This document shows positions 18,863-23,723 of a stretch of 23,723 bases of DNA, in pieces. The notes beneath the pieces are model-generated. The model worked only from the letters and a program-made list of their open reading frames with translations. It made no database searches and was not told where the DNA came from. The stretch covers positions 5,569 through 29,291 of the forward strand of contig PLZT01000419.1 in assembly GCA_003152255.1 (NCBI GenBank), written 5' to 3'. A program made the translations under genes and the position numbers. How positions within the stretch are numbered: position 1 is the stretch's first letter; each line of letters begins with the position of its first letter. Origin of the DNA: Methylocystaceae bacterium (GTDB lineage: Bacteria; Pseudomonadota; Alphaproteobacteria; Rhizobiales; Beijerinckiaceae).

Positions 18863-20359
18863 ATGGCAACAGAGCGTCAGGTTGGTTTTTCGCGAGTCGC
18901 GTTGCGGCTCATGTTGGCGGCGGGGGCCGCCGCTCTGCTCGCCGGTTGTTCGGACGCGAGTCGCTTCTCGCCCGATCCATTCTCCGATCCATTCGGGAAT
19001 CCACCGGCCGCGACGAGCCGCTCGGCGCGGACCGTCGACCGTTCGAGCACGGGTTCGATCTCCGGCTCGCCGAACTACTCCCCCGTTCAGTCTCGGCCGC
19101 TCGCGCCGCCCAACAACGCGCCGTCGTCGAACGCCGCGCCGGTCGCGAGCGCCGCCCCGGCCCCGCGATCAGCGCCGGCCGTCGCGGCCGTGTCGCCTGG
19201 CGGCTACAATCATTGGAGCGCCGAAGGGGGCACGCCCGTCACCGTCGGGGGAGGGGAAACCGCCGCGATTCTCGCTAACCGCTATGGCGTGCCGACCGAC
19301 GTTCTCTTGAAGGTCAACGGCTTCTCAAGCTCTTCGCAAGTGCAGCCGGGATCGCGTCTGGTCATTCCGGTCTATCGCGCGACCGCCGACAAGGGGCGGC
19401 CGGAGCCCGTGGCGCATCCCGTGAAGGAGGCGCGCGTGGAGGCCAAACCGGCTCCAAAGCATGTCGCGGCGAAGGCCGACGCCGAGGAAGACGACGCTCG
19501 CGCGCCGAAGGCAAGCCAAAAGGGCGCGCGATCACTCGCGGCGAAGCCCGCGAAGCTCGCCAAGTCCGACGAAAAGGATTCGGAAAAGGCCGCGCCGAGC
19601 AAGTCTCCTGAAAAAAAGGCCAAGACCCCGGACAAAAAGGCCAAGCTCGCCGCCAAAGAGGACGAAAAGCCCGCCGTCAAGGGCAAGACTCCACCAGCCA
19701 AGATCAAACCAGCCAAGGCGGCGGCCGATGCCGATGACGAAGCGGCACAAAAAGCCGCGCCCAAGTCCAAGGCGCAATCGAAAATCGCCAAGGCGGGACC
19801 GGTGACGGAGCCGGTGGAAGCCCCCGCGCCTGTGAAGAGCGTCGCCAAGACCGAAAAACGCGAACAGGCTAAGGTCGCGGTCAACGACCCGCCGGCCGAG
19901 CGCGCGCCGGCCCCTGAGCGGAAGGTCGACAAAACCACCACGACGGCGGTGATCGCGCCGGCCGCGGAGGAGAAGCCGTCGGACGCCGCGCATCCCGAAT
20001 TCCGTTGGCCGGCGAGGGGACGCATCATTCAGGGCTTCGCCAACGGCGGCAACGACGGGATCAATATTTCCGTGCCGGCGGGAACTCAGGTCAAGGCGGC
20101 CGAGTCTGGAGTGGTCGCTTATGCCGGCAGTGAGCTCAAGGGATATGGCAATCTGGTGCTTATCCGCCATCCCAATGGCTTCGTGACCGCCTATGCGCAC
20201 AATGGCGACATTGCGGTCAAGCGCGGCGATCAGGTGACCCGCGGCCAGACCATCGCCAAATCCGGCCAGAGCGGCAATGTTTCCTCGCCGCAACTGCACT
20301 TCGAGTTGCGCAAGGGCTCGACGCCGGTCGATCCGACCAATTATCTCGCGGGGCTGTAA
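18863..20359 (+). CDS. LysM/M23-domain lipoprotein, NlpD-like, with degenerate peptidase site
   Basis: This 498-residue protein has a lipobox LLAGC with lipidated Cys29, a Ser/Pro/Ala-rich linker, a LysM domain at about 121-171 (TAAILANRYGVPTDVLLKV, then PGSRLVIPVY), a long Lys/Ala/Pro-rich linker (about 172-375) and an M23/LytM domain at about 380-498. In active LytM enzymes zinc is held by HxxxD and HxH. Here the first pair reads N397...N401 (NDGIN) and the last reads Q477-L-H479, so three of four ligands are replaced. This is the pattern of NlpD/EnvC-type activators that bind and switch on cell-wall amidases rather than cut themselves. It is likely anchored to a membrane facing the periplasm, binding peptidoglycan at division. 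A linked amidase is not in the window. The upstream 151 bases contain repeats that may control it, and a strong terminator follows. Confidence 0.92.
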   Translation: MATERQVGFSRVALRLMLAAGAAALLAGCSDASRFSPDPFSDPFGNPPAATSRSARTVDRSSTGSISGSPNYSPVQSRPLAPPNNAPSSNAAPVASAAPAPRSAPAVAAVSPGGYNHWSAEGGTPVTVGGGETAAILANRYGVPTDVLLKVNGFSSSSQVQPGSRLVIPVYRATADKGRPEPVAHPVKEARVEAKPAPKHVAAKADAEEDDARAPKASQKGARSLAAKPAKLAKSDEKDSEKAAPSKSPEKKAKTPDKKAKLAAKEDEKPAVKGKTPPAKIKPAKAAADADDEAAQKAAPKSKAQSKIAKAGPVTEPVEAPAPVKSVAKTEKREQAKVAVNDPPAERAPAPERKVDKTTTTAVIAPAAEEKPSDAAHPEFRWPARGRIIQGFANGGNDGINISVPAGTQVKAAESGVVAYAGSELKGYGNLVLIRHPNGFVTAYAHNGDIAVKRGDQVTRGQTIAKSGQSGNVSSPQLHFELRKGSTPVDPTNYLAGL

Positions 20360-20382
20360 CAGCGCCCCACGAATGGGCCATG

Positions 20383-20414
20383 CTCCGGCGTTCGCGAGAC
20401 AACCAGCGCCGGAG
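20383..20414 (+). other. Inverted repeat before the terminator
   Basis: CTCCGGCG (20383-20390) pairs with CGCCGGAG (20407-20414) around a 16-base loop. It lies between the LysM/M23 stop and the terminator hairpin. It could be a 3' end stabiliser or a second, weaker terminator stem. Confidence 0.4.
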
Positions 20415-20418
20415 AATG

Positions 20419-20460
20419 GGGCGGCGGGTCCAAGGAAAGGCCCGCCGCCCATTTTATTTT
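20419..20460 (+). terminator. Intrinsic terminator after the LysM/M23 gene
   Basis: GGGCGGCGGG (20419-20428) pairs perfectly with CCCGCCGCCC (20441-20450) around a 12-base loop and is followed by ATTTTATTTT. This is the clearest rho-independent terminator in the window and closes the long + strand run. Confidence 0.85.
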
Positions 20461-20520
20461 GAACGCATTTTCATTATGGTCCGCGCCAGCTCAACTCGGC
20501 CATAAGAGGATCTAGGTCCC

Positions 20521-20814
20521 GTGAAAATCGTCGTCGTCCTTGGTTTCGCGCTATTTACCGCTTCGCCCGCCCTCGCGGTGGATCCCACTAGCGTTCCGCA
20601 ATGCGACGCGCTGCTGAAGCGTTACGAGGAATGCTCGTCCCTGCTTTCCAAGGATCGCGTTCACGCCGCCCAAAAGGAACTGCTGGAGGGCGCCGTCAGC
20701 ATACGCGCCAACGCCGCCGACCCGAAGGTTCGGCCCGATCTCGAGCGCTATTGCGTGGACACCTTCGAGCGCATGAAGAAAGAAAGCGAAATCAAGGACT
20801 GCATGGCGAAGTGA
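20521..20814 (+). CDS. Small secreted four-cysteine protein (CX9C...CX15C)
   Basis: This 97-residue product starts at a GTG and has a clear signal peptide (VVVLGFALFTASPALA, then VD), so the mature protein of about 78 residues should be periplasmic. It is charged and helical. The four cysteines are C28 and C38 (CX9C, CDALLKRYEEC) and C78 and C94 (CX15C). Paired cysteines on two helices suggest a disulfide-stapled helical hairpin, an arrangement that outwardly resembles twin-CX9C proteins, although the second spacing differs. I do not recognise a named family. AGAGGA at 20505-20510 and TAGG nearer the GTG are possible ribosome-binding sites. The gene stands alone between the terminator at 20419 and anmK. 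The start codon is the least certain point. Confidence 0.75.
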   Translation: MKIVVVLGFALFTASPALAVDPTSVPQCDALLKRYEECSSLLSKDRVHAAQKELLEGAVSIRANAADPKVRPDLERYCVDTFERMKKESEIKDCMAK

Positions 20815-20818
20815 GCGC

Positions 20819-20840
20819 TTGCGGCTTGGCGCCGCCGCAA
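20819..20840 (+). terminator. Hairpin after the four-cysteine gene
   Basis: TTGCGGC (20819-20825) pairs with GCCGCAA (20834-20840) around an 8-base loop, 5 bases after the stop codon. There is no T run, so termination is uncertain. Confidence 0.35.
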
Positions 20841-20950
20841 CGCGACGGCAAGGCGCAGGCGATGCGGGTTTGGGGGCATCGGGCCATTCGCGAAATTGTT
20901 TCTTTGTTCCTTCGCGTTATTCTGCGAGCCTGTTGCGTAGGAGTACCGCG

Positions 20951-22069
20951 TTGTCATTATATCGCGCCATCGGACTAATGTCCGGCACTTCCATGGACGG
21001 AGTCGACGTAGCCCTCGTCGAAACCGACGGCGAGTCCAGCCTGTCTTTTGGTCCGGCGGGCGCCTATCCCTATTCCGACGCCGACCGCGCCTTGCTGCGC
21101 GGCGCCTTGGCCGAGGGGGCGACGCTGGAGGATCGTGCGGCGCGTCCTGGCGTACTCGCTTTCGCCGAGCGCATGGTCACGGATCGGCACGCCGAAGCCG
21201 TCGAAAACTTTCTGCGCGAGAACGCGATCGACCCCGCCAACATCTCGATAATCGGGTTCCACGGCCAAACCGTGCTGCATCGCCCAAAGCAGCGACTGAC
21301 CATTCAGATCGGCGACGGGCCGGCCTTGGCGGCCAGGCTCGGCATCGACGTCGCCTATGATTTTCGCGCCGCCGATATCGCCGCTGGCGGCGAAGGCGCG
21401 CCGATCGTGCCGGTCTTTCATCGCGCTCTGGTTGTGGCCGGCGGATTGCGCGGCGAGGTCGCCTTGCTCAATATCGGCGGCGTCGCCAATGTCACTTACA
21501 TCGCGGATGGCGACGAGCCGATCGCCTGCGACACCGGTCCCGGCAATGCGCTGATCGACGATCTGATGCTCCAACGCACCGGGGCGCCGATCGACCGCCA
21601 TGGTCACACCGCCGCGAGAGGACGCGTGAACGAAGCGGCCTTGCTCCGTTTGCTATCTCATCCATTCTTTGAGGTTTCACCGCCAAAGTCCTTAGACAGA
21701 AACACTTTTTCAACTAACATAATAAGTAATCTCTCAACTGAAGACGCCGCCGCGACGCTGACCGCCTTCACCGCCGCCTCCGTGCTGCGGCTGTTTCCCC
21801 ATCTGCCGAAGGAGCCGCAATTGCTGATCGTCTGCGGCGGCGGGGCGCGTAATCCGATCCTCGTGCGGGAACTGGCCTTGCGCCTTCCGTGCAAGGTGAC
21901 CACCGCCGAGGTGGTGGGTTGGTCTTCGGATTATCTGGAAGCTCAGGCGTTCGGATTTCTCGCGGCGCGTGTATTGGAGGGGCTTCCGCTGACCTTTCCA
22001 ACCACGACGGGCGTTCCGCGGCCGACGACAGGCGGAGTGCTCGCGCGGGCGAGGCCGGCGGGCGATTAA
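20951..22069 (+). CDS. anmK: Anhydro-N-acetylmuramic acid kinase AnmK
   Basis: This 372-residue enzyme phosphorylates 1,6-anhydroMurNAc to MurNAc-6-phosphate in peptidoglycan recycling. Signatures are AIGLMSGTSMDGVDVAL (nucleotide binding, residues 6-22), GFHGQTVLHRP, DFRAADIAAGGEGAPIVP, LLNIGGVANVTYI, ACDTGPGNALIDD and LIVCGGGARNP. The frame is open from 20819, but I choose TTG 20951: TAGGAG at 20938-20943 is 7 bases upstream and the length is then normal. DNA at 21661-21740 (about residues 238-264, HPFFEVSPPKSLDRNTFS onward) is only 36% GC with codons such as TTA, AGA and ATA, although the protein segment still fits the family. NagZ, from the same recycling pathway, is encoded at 9740. A CcmG-like gene follows after 52 bases. 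Confidence 0.92.
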   Translation: MSLYRAIGLMSGTSMDGVDVALVETDGESSLSFGPAGAYPYSDADRALLRGALAEGATLEDRAARPGVLAFAERMVTDRHAEAVENFLRENAIDPANISIIGFHGQTVLHRPKQRLTIQIGDGPALAARLGIDVAYDFRAADIAAGGEGAPIVPVFHRALVVAGGLRGEVALLNIGGVANVTYIADGDEPIACDTGPGNALIDDLMLQRTGAPIDRHGHTAARGRVNEAALLRLLSHPFFEVSPPKSLDRNTFSTNIISNLSTEDAAATLTAFTAASVLRLFPHLPKEPQLLIVCGGGARNPILVRELALRLPCKVTTAEVVGWSSDYLEAQAFGFLAARVLEGLPLTFPTTTGVPRPTTGGVLARARPAGD

Positions 22070-22121
22070 GTGGTTATTAAGACTTCCAGCCGCTCGCGGC
22101 CATGGGAAAGAGGACTGCGGA

Positions 22122-22723
22122 ATGCAAAATGGCGCCGAAAATATTGCATCGCAACATGGTGGCCGCGCGACGCGGCGCGGTGTTTTGCGGGGGGCTATCG
22201 GGGTCGCTTTTGTCTTGGGGTCGGGGCGGGTCTGGCGGGAGTTCTGTGGACCCGAAAGGACATTGGCGCGCGTCTGTTCAATCCTTTCACGCTCGGTCAA
22301 TTCGAGCTCGCCGCGGTGCCTGGACTCGCTCGGCCGGATGGCGAGCCGGTGGCGGGATTTTCCGCCGCCGACCTCGCGGGGCGACGGTCGATCCTGAATT
22401 TCTGGGCGAGCTGGTGTCCGAGCTGCGTCGAGGAACATGCGCTTCTCGTCGATCTCGCGGCGCGCGACCTCGCGCCGATCTTCGGCGCCGATGTGAAGGA
22501 CGAGGCCAAGCACGCGCGAGAGTTTCTCACCCGACGCGGAAATCCCTACCGTGCCGTGGGCGCCGACAACCGGGGGTTTCTGCAACGCGCGCTCGGCGCG
22601 CGCGGCGTTCCCGCGACGTTCGTCATCGCGCCGGGACCAAGGGTCGAGGTCGCGATCTTCGGCGAACTCGACCGCGCCGCGATCGAGGACAAGATTCTTC
22701 CCGCGCTTACCCAAACGGGCTAA
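22122..22723 (+). CDS. ccmG: CcmG/DsbE-like thioredoxin, probable 1-base frameshift
   Basis: The C-terminal domain is a membrane-anchored thioredoxin of the CcmG/DsbE/TlpA type: LNFWASWCPSC with the redox pair C-P-S-C (22415-22426), then ADVKDEAKHAREFLTRRGNP, RGVPATFVIAPG with the cis-Pro, and VEVAIFGELD. Such proteins reduce apocytochrome c for heme attachment. The N-terminus is split between frames. From ATG 22122, with AAGAGGA at 22108-22114, the frame gives MQNGAENIASQHGGRATRRG and GVLRGAIGVAFVLG; the thioredoxin frame then continues VGAGLAGVLWTRKDIGARLF. Joined, these make one normal signal anchor. One extra G in the G4 run at 22217-22220 would restore a protein of about 200 residues. 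Without it, the thioredoxin frame runs back to a GTG at 22070 with no ribosome-binding site and an atypical Arg/Trp-rich start. Confidence 0.75.
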
Positions 22724-22851
22724 GGCGGCTTTCAAGATCGGAAAGAAACAGAACGCTCGCCAAGTAAATGCGGGCGCAAAAAACACTTCCGCAAGCGGCC
22801 CGCGCACAAATGGCCCGCTCCGAGCCGGCGACAATCATGGAAACATGAAAT

Positions 22852-23049
22852 TCATTTCAGCAAGTTAGAATAATCCTTAATAACTCTTAATATAGGCGTG
22901 TCAGTAATTAAACTGATGGTAATCAAATACATAACTATTACTATAAGCGTGTTGCCTAATACGCTTGGAGCAACCCGCAAGGCCCTTCTTAACTTTGCCG
23001 GAAAAGTTCTTGATGCCCCATTGGCTTCTGGGATGGTTTGCTCCGTCAT
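22852..23049 (-). CDS. Small AT-rich single-pass membrane protein, unknown
   Basis: This product has 65 residues: a polar, basic N-terminus (MTEQTIPEANGASRTFPAK, then LRRALRVAPS), one hydrophobic helix (VLGNTLIVIVMYLITISLI) and a short polar tail ending DYSNLLK. AGGA lies 6 bases before the ATG at 23049 on the - strand, which supports it as a real gene. GC content of 22861-22980 is about 34% (41 of 120 bases), far below its neighbours, so it may be foreign, fast-evolving or expressed under different constraints. I do not recognise the family. Positive-inside considerations place the N-terminus in the cytoplasm. Alternatively it could be a chance frame in an AT-rich spacer. Confidence 0.5.
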   Translation of the reverse strand: MTEQTIPEANGASRTFPAKLRRALRVAPSVLGNTLIVIVMYLITISLITDTPILRVIKDYSNLLK

Positions 23050-23124
23050 GTTCGTTCCTCGGCTCAACACCACGCTCGCGCGCCGTTCCCGACGTCGCGG
23101 CCGCCAATTAAGTGGTGCTGGAAA

Positions 23125-23141
23125 GGCGTTCGGAAAACGCC
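23125..23141. promoter_or_regulatory. Inverted repeat upstream of the small membrane-protein gene
   Basis: GGCGTT (23125-23130) is inverted as AACGCC (23136-23141) around a 5-base loop. It lies about 80 bases upstream of the small - strand gene and downstream of the alpha/beta hydrolase gene. It may be an operator or a weak transcription-end hairpin for the hydrolase gene. Confidence 0.3.
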
Positions 23142-23191
23142 GCCGGCAAAAAAGTTCGAACCTTCGACGCTTTCTGAAAAGCGCCGCAAAC

Positions 23192-23216
23192 CTTTTGGCG
23201 AAAGTGGACGCCGGTC
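23192..23216. repeat. Putative dispersed intergenic repeat, copy 2 (diverged)
   Basis: CTTTTGGCGAAAGTGGACGC followed by CGGT matches the core of the element at 6268-6304 with a few differences. It directly abuts the 3' end of the alpha/beta hydrolase gene. Two partial copies in one window suggest a genome-wide intergenic family. Confidence 0.4.
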
Positions 23217-23723
23217 CTAGTCCCCACGCGCCGGGATGGCGATGCGCGGCGGATTGCCCAAGCGCTTGTCGAGATAAGCGTCGACTTCAGCGATGAGCGG
23301 GTCGATTTTATTCTCGAAAAAGTGATTGGCGCCCTTCACCACGGCATGCTCGATCATGATGCCCTTCTGCGTTTTAAGCTTTTCAATCAGGCCGGTGACC
23401 TCCTTCAGAGGAGCCACGCGGTCGAGATCGCCGTGGATAAACAAGCCGGAGGACGGGCAGGGGGCCAAGAACGAGTAGTCGAAACGGTTGGCCGGCGGCG
23501 CGACCGAAACGAAGCCCTCGATCTCGGGACGCCGCATCAGAAGCTGCATCCCGATCCAGGAGCCGAACGACACGCCGGCGATCCAGCAGGCGCGCGCCTC
23601 GGGATTGACGGCCTGAGCCCAGTCGAGCGCGGCCGCCGCGTCCGAAAGCTCGCCGGCGCCGTGATCGAACGCGCCCTGGCTGCGGCCGACGCCTCTAAAA
23701 TTGAAGCGCAGCACCGAGAACCC
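23217..23723 (-). CDS. Alpha/beta hydrolase, C-terminal part (5' end outside window)
   Basis: The frame is open from the window edge on the - strand (GFSVLRFNFRGVGRSQG...) for about 168 residues to a stop at 23217. The nucleophile elbow is GVSFGSW with Ser as nucleophile. The acid is likely the Asp of HGDLDRVAP, and the catalytic His is in KGANHFFENK. The RFNFRGVGRS stretch and overall order fit the COG2945-type predicted hydrolases, small cytoplasmic proteins of unknown substrate found widely in alphaproteobacteria. The N-terminal strands are outside the window. Which ester, amide or other bond it cuts cannot be read from the sequence. Confidence 0.85.
   Translation of the reverse strand, partial: GFSVLRFNFRGVGRSQGAFDHGAGELSDAAAALDWAQAVNPEARACWIAGVSFGSWIGMQLLMRRPEIEGFVSVAPPANRFDYSFLAPCPSSGLFIHGDLDRVAPLKEVTGLIEKLKTQKGIMIEHAVVKGANHFFENKIDPLIAEVDAYLDKRLGNPPRIAIPARGD

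Noticed and set aside
19532..20452. 306-codon - strand frame opposite the LysM/M23 gene
   Set aside because: It is Gly/Arg/Leu-rich antisense of the Lys/Ala linker and runs into the terminator. The sense gene has lipobox, LysM and LytM signatures.
21734..22834. 366-codon - strand frame opposite anmK and the CcmG-like gene
   Set aside because: It covers two recognised + strand genes and shows no domain of its own.
23150..23180. tRNA-like GTTCGAAC segment
   Set aside because: No acceptor, D or anticodon arms can be built around it and there is no CCA end. It is part of the repeat-bearing spacer.

Overview
The window reads as chromosomal DNA of a GC-rich alphaproteobacterium, most likely of the Rhizobiales (Hyphomicrobiales). 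A methylotroph-like Beijerinckiaceae/Methylocystaceae member is plausible but not proven. The grounds are the gene order argS - SPOR protein - nagZ - scpA - scpB - (sorAB) - tatABC - serS - surE - pcm - LysM/M23 lipoprotein, an OlsB-type ornithine-lipid acyltransferase, and strong GC bias at third codon positions. I see no rRNA, tRNA, CRISPR array, transposase, integrase or phage gene.

Layout. 1-4900: the 3' end of ccmB, yifB (comM), a hybrid sensor histidine kinase and olsB, all on the + strand. 4900-6400: a MipA/OmpV outer-membrane protein gene on the - strand with a frameshift near its 3' end, then about 0.6 kb without a convincing gene that carries a palindrome and a probable dispersed repeat. 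6400-20400: a long + strand run of core genes (argS, SPOR protein, nagZ, scpAB, sulfite dehydrogenase sorAB, tatABC, serS, surE, pcm, LysM/M23 lipoprotein) ending in a clear intrinsic terminator. 20500-22720: a small secreted four-cysteine protein, anmK, and a CcmG/DsbE-like thioredoxin that appears frameshifted at a G run. 22850-23723: a small AT-rich membrane-protein gene and the 3' part of an alpha/beta hydrolase gene, both on the - strand.

How the genes work together. Several act on the cell wall: SPOR protein, NagZ, AnmK (NagZ and AnmK are both peptidoglycan-recycling enzymes) and the NlpD-like lipoprotein with a degenerate peptidase site. ScpAB serve chromosome segregation. TatABC exports folded proteins, and SorA, encoded just upstream, carries a twin-arginine signal, so a Tat client sits beside its exporter. 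SorB and any other c-type cytochromes need the Ccm system, of which CcmB and a CcmG-like thioredoxin are present. SurE and Pcm form the usual stress/repair pair.

Most unusual points: (1) SerRS has an in-frame insertion of about 80 residues, predicted helical and charged, directly before the serine-binding TxE loop, in DNA of about 53% GC; (2) short low-GC patches lie inside the otherwise GC-rich argS and anmK; (3) two genes look frameshifted; (4) a small secreted protein has a CX9C...CX15C pattern; (5) a perfect inverted repeat lies just upstream of the LysM/M23 gene. None of these is by itself proof of a new system. The SerRS insertion is the strongest lead.
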